DNA of 64,000 nucleotides from Deinococcus sp. KSM4-11 (GTDB lineage Bacteria; Deinococcota; Deinococci; Deinococcales; Deinococcaceae). How positions within the stretch are numbered: the stretch's first letter is position 1; every line of letters begins with the position of its first letter. A program made the position numbers and the translations under genes. Under the pieces are notes generated by a model. The model did no database searches and was not told the DNA's origin. It was given only the letters and a program-made list of their open reading frames with translations. The DNA lies in NCBI RefSeq assembly GCF_004801415.1, contig NZ_SSNX01000009.1, positions 124,001 to 188,000 of the forward strand, given 5' to 3'. Below are positions 17,401 through 28,789 of the stretch, in pieces.

Positions 17401-17841
17401 ATGCCCGCCCTGTACTTGCTGTTCGTCCTGTTGGCCAGCGGCGCCCTCGTGTTCGTGCTCCTGCGCCCCGGTGTGGCCCGGGCGGGCACCGTCTGGGTGC
17501 TGGCCGCCCTGCTGCCGGTGCTGGCCGCCCTGAGCGCCGCCCTCGGAGCCCAGGGCCGCGCCGCCCGCGTTTTGGAGGCCACCCCACTGCGGGCCACGCA
17601 GGTGACGGTCACCACTGCCGGGCAGCCCCGCACGCTGAGCCTCTCCGCGCTGGACGCCGCCTGCCTGGAACGGGCCGTGCGGCTCAGCGCCCGCGTGATC
17701 GTGGACACCAGAGCAGACCGCGTGCCCATCCAGCCCGGAATGCGCGTGACCGGTGCCCTGCCCCCGGCCGCCGCCGTGGAGGCGCTCACCATTCGCGGCG
17801 AGCTGAACTGCCCGCACGTCCACGCCCAGCGGACGCGCTGA
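17401..17841 (+). CDS. unknown small membrane protein
   Basis: A 146-residue protein I do not recognise. Two hydrophobic helices (about 4-21 and 30-49) are joined by a short loop with R and G, followed by a soluble tail of about 95 residues with two Cys (AACLERAV and LNCPHVHA). It stands alone, leaderless, and converges on ktrA. Confidence 0.6.
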   Translation: MPALYLLFVLLASGALVFVLLRPGVARAGTVWVLAALLPVLAALSAALGAQGRAARVLEATPLRATQVTVTTAGQPRTLSLSALDAACLERAVRLSARVIVDTRADRVPIQPGMRVTGALPPAAAVEALTIRGELNCPHVHAQRTR

Positions 17842-17867
17842 GCACGGCCCGCAAGCCGTGGCGCCGC

Positions 17868-18527
17868 CTATTCGCCCAGGAAGCGGCGCAGTTCGTCGAG
17901 GTGGTGGCTGGTGCCGATCACGACCAGCCGGTCATGCGGCTTCACGATGTCCCCTGCGCCCGGCGTCACCTCGATCTTGCCCGCGTGGCTGATCGCGATG
18001 ACCTGCACGCCGAAGCGCCCGGTGAGGTTCAGGTCGCGCAACGTGCCCTTCATGCGCTCGTTCGCCTCGAGTTCCACGATGGCGTAATCGCCGCCCAGAT
18101 CGAGCGTGTCCACGATGTTCGGCGTGGCGATCTGCCGCGCGAGCCGCACGCCCATGTCGTGCTCCGGGCGGATGACCAGATCCGCGCCGATGCGCTCCAG
18201 CACGCGCCGGGCCATCTCGTCGATGGCCTTGCTCACCACGTAGGTGGCGCCCAGGCTCTTGGCGTTCATGGTCGCCAGGATGTTCGCCTGCACGTCCGTG
18301 CCGATGGCGACCACGACCACATCGAAGTCCGCGATGCCCATGGCCCGCAGGGCGCGCTCGTCGCCGGCGTCCACGATCGCGGCGTGCGTCACGAGGTTCA
18401 TGACCCGCTCGACGTTCTCCTCGTTGTGGTCGATGGCCACGACCTCGTGCCCCATCTCGTAGAGGGTGGTGGCCACGGCCGTTCCGAAGCGGCCCAGGCC
18501 GATCACGAGGCATTGTTTGGTCTTCAT
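17868..18527 (-). CDS. ktrA: KtrA potassium-uptake regulatory subunit
   Basis: A 219-residue RCK protein: an N-terminal TrkA-N domain with the nucleotide site VIGLGRFGTAVA (about residues 8-19) and acidic end of strand 2 in AIDHNEE, then a TrkA-C domain (about 140-219: GDYAIVELEANERMKGT...GDIVKPHDRLVVIG). Single RCK length is typical of KtrA rather than the doubled TrkA. It forms a ring that gates the KtrB channel on ATP/ADP or NAD(H) binding. The gene follows ktrB after 45 bp with an AAAGGA site near the start. Confidence 0.92.
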   Translation of the reverse strand: MKTKQCLVIGLGRFGTAVATTLYEMGHEVVAIDHNEENVERVMNLVTHAAIVDAGDERALRAMGIADFDVVVVAIGTDVQANILATMNAKSLGATYVVSKAIDEMARRVLERIGADLVIRPEHDMGVRLARQIATPNIVDTLDLGGDYAIVELEANERMKGTLRDLNLTGRFGVQVIAISHAGKIEVTPGAGDIVKPHDRLVVIGTSHHLDELRRFLGE

Positions 18528-18572
18528 CTCAGGGGTGTCCTTTCGTGTGGTCCAGCGTAGCGCGCACGGCCA

Positions 18573-19997
<1,425 letters not shown>

Positions 19998-20037
19998 AGG
20001 AACTCGCGGATTGTACGCCCGGTGGCGCCGACGCGGC

Positions 20038-20051
20038 TATACTCATCTGTC
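20038..20051 (+). promoter_or_regulatory. -10 hexamer TATACT for the methyltransferase gene
   Basis: TATACT (20038-20043) lies 8 nt before the ATG at 20052. Confidence 0.5.
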
Positions 20052-21131
20052 ATGCCCAGAAGCGCCCGCCCAGACCGAACCCACGCCACCGGGCGCAAGA
20101 CCAGCCGACCCAAAGTCGATTACCGCACCCGCCAGAAGGCCCACGAGTACGAACTCGACGCCCTGAGCGGCCTGGAACGCGTGGCCGAGACGGAACTCGC
20201 GGGCGTGCTCCTGGCCCGCGACGTGCGCGGCCCGCGCTTCTGGTACCCCGGCGACCCGGAACGCCTGACCCGCCTGAAATCGGTCGTGGCCGTGTACCGC
20301 ATCCAGACCTGGGATGTGCCCCGCCCGCGTGGCCTGCTCGGCAACCAGCAGCTCGGGGAACTCACCGAGTACCTGCGCGAGGTCATCGCCGTGGGCGGGC
20401 ACACGTCCTTCCGCCTGGGCGCCGCCGGCAAGGAATCCAGCGTCATGCAGCGCCTCGCCGAGGAACTCCAGGCCAGCCTGACCCTCCCGCACGACCCGGA
20501 AAATGGCGAACTCCTGATCCGCCTGCGTCCCGAACTGGACGGCCCCGGCTGGGACGTCCTGGCGCGCATCACCCCCAAACCGCTGTCCGCCCGCGCGTGG
20601 CGGGTGTGCAACATGCACGGCGGCCTGAACGCGACCATCGCCTACGCCGTGCACAAACTCGCCGGGCAGCGCGACGAGGACCGCATCTTCAATCCCATGA
20701 GCGGCAGCGGCACCCTCCTGATCGAACGCGCCCTGATGGGCCCCAGCGACGTCCTCGTCGGCGTGGACAGCGCCCAGGCCGCCGTGGACTGCGCCCAGCA
20801 GAACATCCAGGCGGCGAAGAAAGACATCGAGGTCGCGTGCATCGACGCCCTCCATACCGGCCTTCCCGCCCGCAGCTTCGACCTGATCGTGGGCGACCTC
20901 CCCTGGGGTGACGCGATCGGCAGCCACGTGGACAACGAGGTGCTGTACCCGGCGTTCCTGACCGAGATGCACCGTCTGACCAGCAAGCAGGGCCGCCTGG
21001 CCGTCATCACGCACGAGATCAAGCTGTTCGAGCGCGTCATGCAGGATCAGCAGAAGTGGCACGGCCAGGAACTGCTTCAGGTGTCCAGCGGCGGTCACCA
21101 CCCGAAGGTGTACCTGCTGCACAAGCGATAG
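20052..21131 (+). CDS. THUMP-type RNA (guanine-N2) methyltransferase, Trm14/TrmN-like
   Basis: A 359-residue protein. The N-terminus is basic; the first half has a THUMP/NFLD-like layout (YELDALSGLERVAETEL); the second half is a Rossmann methyltransferase with IFNPMSGSGTLLIERAL as motif I, VGVDSAQAAVDCAQQNI, and the catalytic motif GDLPWG in place of the common NPPYG. Thermus TrmN and archaeal Trm14 of this family make m2G6 in tRNA. An rRNA substrate is possible because RlmL-type enzymes share the fold. The start at 20052 follows from the -10 hexamer. Confidence 0.82.
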   Translation: MPRSARPDRTHATGRKTSRPKVDYRTRQKAHEYELDALSGLERVAETELAGVLLARDVRGPRFWYPGDPERLTRLKSVVAVYRIQTWDVPRPRGLLGNQQLGELTEYLREVIAVGGHTSFRLGAAGKESSVMQRLAEELQASLTLPHDPENGELLIRLRPELDGPGWDVLARITPKPLSARAWRVCNMHGGLNATIAYAVHKLAGQRDEDRIFNPMSGSGTLLIERALMGPSDVLVGVDSAQAAVDCAQQNIQAAKKDIEVACIDALHTGLPARSFDLIVGDLPWGDAIGSHVDNEVLYPAFLTEMHRLTSKQGRLAVITHEIKLFERVMQDQQKWHGQELLQVSSGGHHPKVYLLHKR

Positions 21132-21134
21132 AGG

Positions 21135-21410
21135 ATGGCGCGGGCACGTGTCGTGCGAGCGTTTTACTTGGAGTCCCGTAATGCCTGGGCTGTCGAGATC
21201 GACGACCTGGAAGGCATCGTTCGAGCTGGTCAGCAGGCGACGTTCACGGTGGCGGCCGACAATATAGGCCCCTACCTGATCCTAGGCGTTGAGTTCTCCG
21301 ATCATCTGCCGGAACGCACCTCGACGGTGGCCCTGATGGTTCAGGCATCCCGCAAGCGCGGTCTGGATCGCTTCATCGGTGGCACCGTCGAGACCACCGA
21401 TCCGCTCTAA
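21135..21410 (+). CDS. small unknown protein
   Basis: A 91-residue protein starting 3 nt after the methyltransferase stop, with an AGAGG just before the ATG. It reads as a small beta protein (AVEIDDLEGIVRAGQQATFTV, PYLILGVEFS). No family is recognised. The tight spacing suggests cotranscription with the methyltransferase gene, and the base composition is ordinary. Confidence 0.6.
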   Translation: MARARVVRAFYLESRNAWAVEIDDLEGIVRAGQQATFTVAADNIGPYLILGVEFSDHLPERTSTVALMVQASRKRGLDRFIGGTVETTDPL

Positions 21411-21419
21411 GCTGCCGGC
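21408..21419 (+). promoter_or_regulatory. -10 hexamer TAAGCT for the oxidoreductase gene
   Basis: TAAGCT (21408-21413) includes the stop codon of the preceding gene and ends 6 nt before the ATG at 21420. Confidence 0.4.
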
Positions 21420-22415
21420 ATGACCACATTTCGTTGGGGCATCCTGGGCGCGGCCCGGATCGCAAGTCGTCTCGTTCCTGCCATGCGCGAGGCGGGGGCG
21501 GAGGTCGTGGCCGTGGGCGTCCGGAACCCGTCATCCGAACACGCCCGCGCGTTCTCGGAGAAATGGGGCATTCCCATCGTGGGCGGGTATCAGGACGTTC
21601 TGAACAGTGCTGTGGACGGCGTGTACATCCCGCTGCCGAACGACCAGCACCAGCCGTGGACGCTGGCGGCGCTGCGGGCCGGGAAGCACGTGCTGACCGA
21701 GAAGCCCTACACCCTGAACGCCGCGCAGGCGCAGGAGGTCGTGACGGTGGCCGCGCAGACCGGAAAAACGGCGATGGAGGCCTTCGCGCCGCGCTTCCAC
21801 CCGTACCTGCTCCGCGTGCGCGACCTGGTGCAGCGCGGCGACCTGGGCGAGGTGCGCGTGGTTCGCAGCGCCTTCGGCTTCGGCCTGGGCAGCCCCGACG
21901 ATATCCGCTGGGATGCCACGAAGGGCGGCGGCGCGCTGTACGACGTGGGGACGTACTGTGTGAACGCCACGCGCCTGCTCCTCGGGGAACCGCAGGCCGT
22001 GACCGCGCAGGCGCTGTGGACGGCCGGCGGCGTGGACGCCTCGCTGAGCGGCACGCTGGAGTATGGGAGCGCACTGGTCACGTTCGACTGCGGGTTCAAC
22101 TGGGGCATTCCGGACACGCAGCGCCTGACCGTGATCGGCACGCGCGGCACGCTGGACGTGACCTACGTGTCCAGTCCGGCCGCCGATATGCCGGTGATCC
22201 TGAAGATCACCACGTCGGGTGGCGTGCAGGAGGAACATATCGGAGCGTCGAACGCCTACGCGCAGATGCTCGCGCACTTCCAGAACGCAGCGCGCGGCGC
22301 GGACGTCCACCTGTACCCACCCGCCGACGCCGTGGCCCAGATGCGCGTGCTGGACGCCCTGTATGAATCGGCACGGACAGGGAAGCGGGTGGAGATCATG
22401 GAATCGGCCACGTGA
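21420..22415 (+). CDS. Gfo/Idh/MocA family oxidoreductase
   Basis: A 331-residue NAD(P)-dependent dehydrogenase. The nucleotide site is [16 protein letters not shown] (about residues 6-21). The family EKP motif is [15 protein letters not shown] (about 91-105), and [17 protein letters not shown] (about 178-194) holds the catalytic Asp-x3-Tyr/His region. Members oxidise sugars, inositols or trans-dihydrodiols; the substrate is not evident. The 3' end overlaps the convergent comEC gene by 20 bp. Confidence 0.88.
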   Translation: MTTFRWGILGAARIASRLVPAMREAGAEVVAVGVRNPSSEHARAFSEKWGIPIVGGYQDVLNSAVDGVYIPLPNDQHQPWTLAALRAGKHVLTEKPYTLNAAQAQEVVTVAAQTGKTAMEAFAPRFHPYLLRVRDLVQRGDLGEVRVVRSAFGFGLGSPDDIRWDATKGGGALYDVGTYCVNATRLLLGEPQAVTAQALWTAGGVDASLSGTLEYGSALVTFDCGFNWGIPDTQRLTVIGTRGTLDVTYVSSPAADMPVILKITTSGGVQEEHIGASNAYAQMLAHFQNAARGADVHLYPPADAVAQMRVLDALYESARTGKRVEIMESAT

Positions 22416-24588
22416 TCGTGCCCATCTGATCCGTTCGCCAGACCTTCACCCCAGCGGCGGCAAGGCGGTTCAGCACGTCCGGGTTGGGATGGCCGTAGGT
22501 GTTGTGGCTGCCGACGCTGATGATCGCGTCCTTCGGCGTGGTCTGGGCCAGGAACGCGGCGCCCGTGCTGAAGCGGCTGCCGTGGTGCGCGGTCTTCAGC
22601 ACGTCCAGGTGCCCCATGCCGAGCTGGCCCTCGGCGGGATCGGGCAGGTCACCCAGGATGGCCGTGCTCCAGCTGTGCGACTGTAATTTCAGGACGACGG
22701 AGTTGTCGTTGTCGGCAGTCGACCACACGTTGCCAGGCGGCCACAGCACCGTCAGGGTGGTTCCGGCGGGCGTGATCTGGTCGCCGCGCCGCACCTCGCG
22801 CACGGGCACGTGGCGTTCCTGGGCGGCGCTGAGCACGGCGTCCAGTACCGGGTCGCCGACCTTGCGCTGCCCGATCCATAGCTCCCCGACTGGCACAGCG
22901 CGCAGGACACTGCTGAGGCCCTCGATATGGTCAGTGTCGGCGTGGGTGGCCACCAGAATGTCAATCGACCGGACGCCCAGCGCCCGCAGGGCTGGAACCA
23001 CGGTTCGCCCCCCGACATCGAAATCGGAGCCGACGGAACCGCCCGCATCGACCAGCATGGTCAGTCCGGGCAGGCGGATCAGGGTGCTGTCGCCCTGGCC
23101 GACGTCGAGGTACGTGATGGTGCGCGGGGGATGCAGGCGGCCAGGCAGCAGGGTCAGCAGCGCGCAGGCCAGCACCGTTCCCAGGGCGGCGGGGGCACGC
23201 ACCCGGCCCAGCAGCCACAGCACGCCAGCGAAGGCGCTCACGCCATAGGCGATCACGCCCGCCGTGGACACCTGTCCCCACGTGAGCACCGGGAACTGCC
23301 CGGCCGTCTGCGCGATCCACAGCAGGGCGTGGGCCAGCAGGCCATTGATGAGGTTGAGCGGCGCGGCCAGCGGCCCCAGCAGGCCTGCGAGGAATCCGGC
23401 GGGCACCAGCGCGGCCATGATTGGCGCGGCCAGCAGGTTGGCGGGCAGGCCCACCAGCGGCAGTTGCCCGAAGGCCCCGGCAATGACGGGCAGGGTCGCC
23501 AGTTCCGCAAGTACGGTGGCCGCCAGGGCCGAGCGGAGCCACAGCGGCCAGGTGTCCGGCAGGCGTTCCGCGGCGCGTCCGGCCAGCGTGAGGGCCAGCA
23601 CCGCCAGGAACGACAGCTGGAAGCCGATGTCCAGCAACCACAGCGGGAACAGCAGCAGGCACACCAGCGCGGCCAGGGCGCTCAGGCCGTAGGGATCGAC
23701 CCGGCCGCGCCCGACCGCCAGGGCGATCAGCACCACGCCGCCCATGATGACCGCGCGGGTGATGCTCGGCGACAGCCCGACCAGCGCCAGGTAGCCGATC
23801 AGCAGCGCGGCCGGAACGCCATACCGGAGGGCGGGGGGCCAGCCCAGGAACCCGAACAGCCAGATCAGCACGCCCGTGATCAGGGCCACGTTCTGACCCG
23901 ACAGGGCCATCAGGTGGGCCAGCCCCGCGCGGTTGAAGCCGTCACGCACGGCGTACCCCTGGGCGAAGTCCTCGCGGCCGATGTCGCTGCGGTCGCCGAG
24001 TTCCACTGCCTGCATCAGCGCCGCCTCGCGTTCGCCTAACCCGGTTGTCAGGCCCCGGCGAAACCAGCTCCGGAAGCCGCCCTCTTGGCCGCTGCCCAGC
24101 ACGCGGGCTCCCACCAGCACCGCCGTCGGGGTGGGCAGGAACACGCCGCCCTGCGCCCGCAGCCACGCGGCCTGATCGAAGCCGCCGGGCGTGCGCTGGT
24201 CGTCGGATGCGATCAGTCGCCCGCTGACCCGCACCTTCCCCGGCCTGGCCACGGGTTTCGGCGCGACGGCCAGCCGGGCACGCGGAGCTTGCAGGGTCAG
24301 GAACTGCCCGTCCCACTGGCCGTTTAGCGTGACTTGCGCGCCCAGCCACGGCTGCAGCGGATCGGGCCTGGACGTGACCAGATGCGCCGAGGCGTACCCG
24401 GCCAGCCCGCCGGCCAGCGCCAGAACCGCCAGGGTGGGCCGGGCGTCCCACATGGCCAGCGCCGCGCCCGCCGCGATCAGCAGCACGCCCCACCAGACAC
24501 CCTGGTCAAGCAGGATGCCGCCCATCACGCCCAGCACGGCATAGACCGGCCACGCCACCCGGCCGGCGGTACCCTGGAGGCGGGTCAT
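22396..24588 (-). CDS. comEC: ComEC/Rec2 DNA-uptake channel
   Basis: A 730-residue competence protein. The N-terminus has two or three membrane helices and an OB-like segment ([22 protein letters not shown]). The central competence domain holds many helices and the conserved [18 protein letters not shown] and [13 protein letters not shown]. The C-terminus is a metallo-beta-lactamase domain with [23 protein letters not shown] (HxDxDH) and [13 protein letters not shown], as in ComEC proteins with intact nuclease-like residues. It moves single-stranded DNA across the membrane in transformation. The ATG overlaps the comEA stop by one base (TGATG). Confidence 0.95.
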   Translation of the reverse strand: MTRLQGTAGRVAWPVYAVLGVMGGILLDQGVWWGVLLIAAGAALAMWDARPTLAVLALAGGLAGYASAHLVTSRPDPLQPWLGAQVTLNGQWDGQFLTLQAPRARLAVAPKPVARPGKVRVSGRLIASDDQRTPGGFDQAAWLRAQGGVFLPTPTAVLVGARVLGSGQEGGFRSWFRRGLTTGLGEREAALMQAVELGDRSDIGREDFAQGYAVRDGFNRAGLAHLMALSGQNVALITGVLIWLFGFLGWPPALRYGVPAALLIGYLALVGLSPSITRAVIMGGVVLIALAVGRGRVDPYGLSALAALVCLLLFPLWLLDIGFQLSFLAVLALTLAGRAAERLPDTWPLWLRSALAATVLAELATLPVIAGAFGQLPLVGLPANLLAAPIMAALVPAGFLAGLLGPLAAPLNLINGLLAHALLWIAQTAGQFPVLTWGQVSTAGVIAYGVSAFAGVLWLLGRVRAPAALGTVLACALLTLLPGRLHPPRTITYLDVGQGDSTLIRLPGLTMLVDAGGSVGSDFDVGGRTVVPALRALGVRSIDILVATHADTDHIEGLSSVLRAVPVGELWIGQRKVGDPVLDAVLSAAQERHVPVREVRRGDQITPAGTTLTVLWPPGNVWSTADNDNSVVLKLQSHSWSTAILGDLPDPAEGQLGMGHLDVLKTAHHGSRFSTGAAFLAQTTPKDAIISVGSHNTYGHPNPDVLNRLAAAGVKVWRTDQMGTITWPIP

Positions 24589-24968
24589 CAGTACGTGACC
24601 AGCGGCGAGAGTGTCTTCAATGTGGCCACCCCCACGCCCTTCACCCGATCCAGGTCGGCCAGCGAGCGGTAGGGGCGTCCGGCGATGATCTTCTGCGCGA
24701 GGCTCGGGCCGACCTTCGGCAGCGCTTCGAGCTGGGCCTCGCTGGCCGTATTCAGATTCACCCGCCCGGAGATCAGCGGGGTGATGCTGGCCGTGGTCGG
24801 GTACTCGGGCGGCTCGGTGGTCGTGGCCTCCGCCACGGGCGGCAGGGCGGTGCGTGTGACGGTCGGCACCGCCGGGTGGGACAGGAGGGCCGGGCCTAAC
24901 GTGAGTCCGCCGACCAGCAGCACGCCGGCGGTCAGGGCCACCGTCCAGGAGCGTTCTGAACTGCTCAT
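24588..24968 (-). CDS. comEA: ComEA DNA-receptor protein
   Basis: A 126-residue protein with an N-terminal membrane anchor ([22 protein letters not shown]), a Pro/Thr-rich linker and a C-terminal helix-hairpin-helix pair ([26 protein letters not shown] and [17 protein letters not shown]). ComEA binds double-stranded DNA in the periplasm and hands it to ComEC, whose gene follows directly. Confidence 0.95.
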   Translation of the reverse strand: MSSSERSWTVALTAGVLLVGGLTLGPALLSHPAVPTVTRTALPPVAEATTTEPPEYPTTASITPLISGRVNLNTASEAQLEALPKVGPSLAQKIIAGRPYRSLADLDRVKGVGVATLKTLSPLVTY

Positions 24969-25086
24969 CCAGTCATTCTAGAAGTCCGTGCCGCCTTCCT
25001 GAGACGCACATGAGCACTCTATGGGGGGGATGTGCCGGCGCTTCATGTGCCCTGGGGGTTCGCCGCCTGCCCTGACAGGGGACTGT

Positions 25087-25098
25087 TATGCTGCGGGC
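25087..25098 (+). promoter_or_regulatory. -10 hexamer TATGCT for a 52-residue membrane protein gene
   Basis: TATGCT (25087-25092) lies 6 nt before the ATG at 25099 and decides this start over a longer in-frame reading. Confidence 0.5.
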
Positions 25099-25257
25099 AT
25101 GGTTCCGGATGCCCATGACCCCATGCATGACCGCCTCACCTGGGCGTTGGTGGTGATTGCCGTCGGCGCGATCATAGGGATCGGTACGGCCGCCGCCCTG
25201 CTCGCCCGCAAAGGCCGCCCGCTCCCGGACGACCCGGACGCACCGCTGTTCATCTGA
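25099..25257 (+). CDS. small single-pass membrane protein
   Basis: A 52-residue protein with one membrane helix (LTWALVVIAVGAIIGIGTAAALLA), a short acidic/His N-terminus and a basic then Pro/Asp-rich C-terminus (RKGRPLPDDPDAPLFI). No family is recognised. The promoter-set start at 25099 is preferred to an in-frame ATG at 25021 that would add an unlikely Cys/Gly-rich leader. Confidence 0.55.
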   Translation: MVPDAHDPMHDRLTWALVVIAVGAIIGIGTAAALLARKGRPLPDDPDAPLFI

Positions 25258-25260
25258 AGA

Positions 25261-25884
25261 TCACGCTGGGCGCTGAAGGAAGACGCGCCTCAGCGGGCCG
25301 ACCAGGGTCAGCAGGAACAGCGCGAAGTAATTGACCTGCGGAAATGCCACGGCCAGCAGCAGGGCAGCGGCATACAGCGTCGTCGTGGCCAGCGAGGTCG
25401 CCACCTGTCCCCACAGCAGGGGATTCTGCGGTTCCTGGATGGCCGTGTGGTGGTGGTGCACATGCCAGACCATCGCGCTCAGCAGCGCCGAACTGAGCGT
25501 CATGGTGCCGATGTACAGCGCGATCATCACCCGGTCCGTGGACAGGGCGTACATCAGCGCGGACGGCAGTTGCAGGAACACGATGGTGAACATCCACGCG
25601 AAGTTCAGACCCATCAACGCTGGGGAGTACGACCGCACGTGCTCGTACAGCCGGTGATGGATGTGCCAGAAGGTCGTGACCACCGCGAAACTCACGCAGA
25701 AGCCGATCAGTTGCCCGCCGAAATGATCGAGCCACCCGGCCGCCGTCAGGTGGTCGCGCGCGGCCTCCGGCACGCTTTCCAGCAGCGGCAGCACCAGCAG
25801 GGTCAGGGCGATGGCGACCACGGCGTCCGTGAAGAACTTCAGCCGCTCGGCGTTCTTGAATTCCGGGAGGGCGGTGTCCGGCAT
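25261..25884 (-). CDS. TMEM175-family (DUF1211) membrane protein
   Basis: A 207-residue, six-helix protein starting with [22 protein letters not shown], the R-x3-FSD-x-V-F-A-IA-T-L signature of TMEM175 with FTD for FSD. A His-rich loop (HVHHHH) sits between helices 4 and 5. Bacterial TMEM175 proteins are K+-permeable tetrameric channels. Transcription is probably leaderless (TACACT 6 nt upstream). Confidence 0.83.
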   Translation of the reverse strand: MPDTALPEFKNAERLKFFTDAVVAIALTLLVLPLLESVPEAARDHLTAAGWLDHFGGQLIGFCVSFAVVTTFWHIHHRLYEHVRSYSPALMGLNFAWMFTIVFLQLPSALMYALSTDRVMIALYIGTMTLSSALLSAMVWHVHHHHTAIQEPQNPLLWGQVATSLATTTLYAAALLLAVAFPQVNYFALFLLTLVGPLRRVFLQRPA

Positions 25885-25896
25885 GGAGCGAGTGTA
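25885..25896 (-). promoter_or_regulatory. -10 hexamer TACACT for the TMEM175-like gene
   Basis: TACACT on the minus strand (25896-25891) lies 6 nt before the ATG at 25884. Confidence 0.55.
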
Positions 25897-25914
25897 CCGG
25901 TGCCACGTCCGGGA

Positions 25915-27204
25915 TCAGGGCGTCGGTTCGTCGGTCACCTCGCCGTGCGCGTCCCTCAACTTCCGCCAGCGTTCCGCGATGCGCGCTTCCCAGCCCTCGC
26001 CGGTGGGGGCGTACAGGCCGAGCGCCGCGCCGTCCGGCAGGTAGTCCTGCGCGAAGGATCCCTCAGGGTCGTCGAAGTAGTACGCGTAGCCGGTGCCGTA
26101 GCCCTGCTGGCGCATGAGCTGGGTCGGGGCGTTGCGCAGGTGCAGTGGCACCGGCAGCATCTCGCTGTCCCGCACGGTATCCAGCGCGCGTTTCCAGGCC
26201 ACGTACACGCTGTTGCTCTTGGGGGCCAGCGCCAGGTACACGACCGCCTGCGCCAGGGCCAGGTCGCCCTCGGGGCTGCCCAGGAACTCCACGGTGTCGC
26301 GCGCGGCGATGCACAGCCGCAGGGCCTGCGGGTCGGCCAGCCCGATGTCCTCGGCGGCCATGCGCACCACGCGCCGCGCCACGTACAGCGGGTCGGCGCC
26401 GCCCTCGACCATGCGGGCCAGCCAGTACAGGGCGCCGTCCACGTGGCTGCCGCGCACGCTCTTGTGCAGCGCGGAGATGAGGTTGTAGAAATCCTCGCCG
26501 TTCTTGTCCATGGCAGGCAGGTGCTTGCCGAAGGCCTCCGTGACGGCCTCGGGCGTGACGGGGTTGGCCAGCGTGCTGGCGACCTCCAGCGTGCTCAGGG
26601 CGCGGCGGGCGTCGCCCTCAGAGAGCCGCGCGAGGAGTTCCAGGGCGTCGTCCTGCGCGCTCACGCCGGGCAGGCCACGCTCGTCGCTGAGGGCCCGGTT
26701 CAACAGCTCACGGACTTCCTCGTGCGTCAGCGCCTGCAAGACCAGGGTGCGGGCGCGGCTTCTCAGGGCCGGATTCACCTCGAAGCTGGGATTCTCGGTG
26801 GTCGCGCCGATCAGGGTCAGCAGGCCGGATTCCACGTGCGGCAGCAGGGCGTCCTGCTGGGCCTTGTTGAAGCGGTGGATCTCGTCGAGAAACAGGATCG
26901 TCTTCTGGCCACGCGCCCGCAGGCGTTCGGCCTCGGCGGTCGCCTCGCGCACGTCCTTCACGCCCGCGCTCACGGCCGACAGGGGAATGAAGTGCGCGCC
27001 GACCTCGCCCGCCAGCAGCCGCGCCAGGGTCGTCTTGCCCACGCCCGGCGGGCCCCACAGGATCAAGCTGCCCAGCCGGCCGGAGTGCAGCACCCGCGTC
27101 AGGGGCTTGCCCGGCCCCAGCAGGTGCGACTGCCCCACGACCTCGGCCACCGTGCGTGGGCGCAGGCGTTCGGCCAGGGGAGCGGGCGGATCGAACAGGG
27201 TCAC
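25915..27204 (-). CDS. rarA: replication-associated recombination protein A (MgsA/WRNIP1 family)
   Basis: A 429-residue AAA+ ATPase. The chosen GTG at 27204 starts [30 protein letters not shown], the normal N-terminus, and has TACACT 7 nt upstream; a longer in-frame ATG lacks these. Walker A is [17 protein letters not shown], Walker [18 protein letters not shown], sensor 1 [16 protein letters not shown], and the C-terminal half has [18 protein letters not shown], typical of RarA. It acts at stalled replication forks and on SSB-coated DNA ends. Confidence 0.94.
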   Translation of the reverse strand: MTLFDPPAPLAERLRPRTVAEVVGQSHLLGPGKPLTRVLHSGRLGSLILWGPPGVGKTTLARLLAGEVGAHFIPLSAVSAGVKDVREATAEAERLRARGQKTILFLDEIHRFNKAQQDALLPHVESGLLTLIGATTENPSFEVNPALRSRARTLVLQALTHEEVRELLNRALSDERGLPGVSAQDDALELLARLSEGDARRALSTLEVASTLANPVTPEAVTEAFGKHLPAMDKNGEDFYNLISALHKSVRGSHVDGALYWLARMVEGGADPLYVARRVVRMAAEDIGLADPQALRLCIAARDTVEFLGSPEGDLALAQAVVYLALAPKSNSVYVAWKRALDTVRDSEMLPVPLHLRNAPTQLMRQQGYGTGYAYYFDDPEGSFAQDYLPDGAALGLYAPTGEGWEARIAERWRKLRDAHGEVTDEPTP

Positions 27205-27217
27205 GTCCGGGAGTGTA
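27205..27217 (-). promoter_or_regulatory. -10 hexamer TACACT for rarA
   Basis: TACACT on the minus strand (27217-27212) lies 7 nt before the GTG at 27204. Confidence 0.55.
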
Positions 27218-27262
27218 GCGACGGCGGCGAGCGTCGGCCGCTCAACACGGCACAATGCCCCC

Positions 27263-27544
27263 ATGGACTTCGAGACCTTCGACCATCAGGTGGCACTTGC
27301 GGACTTCCCGCCGGGCGTGCGGGTCACGGCACACCCGCAGGGCGCCGGGTGGACGCTGCGTGCCGCGAATGCCGACGGCACGTCCGGACTGGATCTTCTG
27401 CTCACGGACGGCGCGGCCGACATGTACGGCGAGGGTCCGGCCTTCAGCGCGGCGCTCGCGCGGCTGCGGCGGGCGGCGGTCGAGGGCCTGCCCGCCGTTC
27501 AGCCGGACGGGACGCTGCGGAGTCTGGTGTTCGTCCGGGACTGA
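27263..27544 (+). CDS. small unknown soluble protein
   Basis: A 93-residue protein of no recognised family, with beta-strand-like segments ([37 protein letters not shown]). The ATG at 27263 follows a weak -10 (CACAAT, 6 nt upstream). It lies 32 bp ahead of the DUF885-like gene and divergent from rarA. Confidence 0.55.
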   Translation: MDFETFDHQVALADFPPGVRVTAHPQGAGWTLRAANADGTSGLDLLLTDGAADMYGEGPAFSAALARLRRAAVEGLPAVQPDGTLRSLVFVRD

Positions 27545-27563
27545 CCCCCGGCGTTCCGGCGAC

Positions 27564-27575
27564 TATCCTGCCCGG
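27564..27575 (+). promoter_or_regulatory. -10 hexamer TATCCT for the DUF885-like gene
   Basis: TATCCT (27564-27569) lies 6 nt before the ATG at 27576. Confidence 0.5.
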
Positions 27576-28766
27576 ATGACCCCTGCCGATCCGGCTGAAG
27601 CGTACGTCCGCCTCGCCCACGCCATTGACGCCCACGAGGAAGGCTTCATCGACGGGTACGGCGGCCCGGCCGCCTGGGCCGACCGGACGCTGGTGCCCCC
27701 CGCGGACCTGCGCGACCGGGCGCGCCGCCTGCTGGACGACCTCCAGGCCGTGGAACCGCCGGAACGCCGGGCCTTCCTCGACGTGCAGGTGCGGGCCATG
27801 CTGGTCACCATCGGGCGGCTGTGCGGCGATCCGCTGGCCTACCGGGACGAGGTGCGTGGGCTGTTCGATCTCGAACCTCGCGGCCTGACACAGCCGGAAC
27901 TGGACGCCGCGCTGGCACTGGTGGAGGACCGTCTGCAGGGCACGGGGCCGCTGCCCGCGCGGTTGGACGCCCTGCGCGCCCGGGTGATCGTGCCACGCGA
28001 CCGCGTTCTGGAGCTGGCCGAGCCGATCCTGGCCGAATTGCGTTCCCGCACGCGCGATCGCCTGGGCCTGCCCGACGGCGAGGCATTCACCATCGGACTG
28101 GTAACGGACCGGCCGTGGAGCGGGTACAACTGGCCGCTGGGGAACCTGCAGAGCCGCATCGACATCAACACGGATCTGCCCGTGCTGCTCACGAACCTGC
28201 CGGACCTGATGGCACACGAGGGTTACCCCGGCCACCACACCGAGCACGCCAGCAAGGAAGCGCGGCTGGCGCGGGAACTCGGCTGGCGCGAGCACAGCCT
28301 GCAACTGCTGAACACGCCCGAGTGCGCGGTCTCGGAAGGCCTTGCCATGAACGCTCTGCGTGCCGTGATGGACGCCGAGGAGGAACTGGAGTGGCTGGCG
28401 GGCGACCTGGCCGCCTACGCCGGCCTGAATCCGGACGACGTGCGCGCCTACGTCCAGGCCAGCCAGGCAATGGAGCCGCTGCGATCTGTGAATGCCAGCG
28501 CCGCGCTGCTGCTGCACGATGAACAGCGTCCGGCGGCCGAGGTGCTGGCGTTCCTGGAAACGTACGGCGTGCTCACGCCCGAGCGGGCCCGGCAGTCGCT
28601 GCGCTTCATCTCGACCCCCATGTTCCGGGCGTACACCTTCACGTACTCGGCCGGAAAGGAACTCGTGGGCGACTTCCTAAAGACGGGTGGCCCCGGCGCG
28701 TTCCGTCGGCTGCTGACCGAGCCGCTCACGCCGGGGCGGTTGCGGGCCGAGGCGCACCGGGCCTAG
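27576..28766 (+). CDS. DUF885-like metallohydrolase
   Basis: A 396-residue soluble protein, mostly helical, with a zinc-type motif [13 protein letters not shown] (about residues 211-223), which corresponds to the HE-x-x-PGHH core of DUF885 and M32-like peptidases. A second conserved run is [10 protein letters not shown] (about 250), whose Glu may be the third metal ligand, and a Tyr/Thr-rich segment [14 protein letters not shown] near the C-terminus. It is shorter than usual DUF885 proteins (about 550-600). A peptidase is likely; the substrate is unknown. Confidence 0.72.
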   Translation: MTPADPAEAYVRLAHAIDAHEEGFIDGYGGPAAWADRTLVPPADLRDRARRLLDDLQAVEPPERRAFLDVQVRAMLVTIGRLCGDPLAYRDEVRGLFDLEPRGLTQPELDAALALVEDRLQGTGPLPARLDALRARVIVPRDRVLELAEPILAELRSRTRDRLGLPDGEAFTIGLVTDRPWSGYNWPLGNLQSRIDINTDLPVLLTNLPDLMAHEGYPGHHTEHASKEARLARELGWREHSLQLLNTPECAVSEGLAMNALRAVMDAEEELEWLAGDLAAYAGLNPDDVRAYVQASQAMEPLRSVNASAALLLHDEQRPAAEVLAFLETYGVLTPERARQSLRFISTPMFRAYTFTYSAGKELVGDFLKTGGPGAFRRLLTEPLTPGRLRAEAHRA

Positions 28767-28789
28767 TCACGCACGACCGTCGGCCCGAT

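Noticed and set aside
22396..22415. Frame error where comEC and the oxidoreductase gene overlap
   Set aside because: Both proteins end normally; a 20-bp convergent overlap is acceptable in a compact genome.
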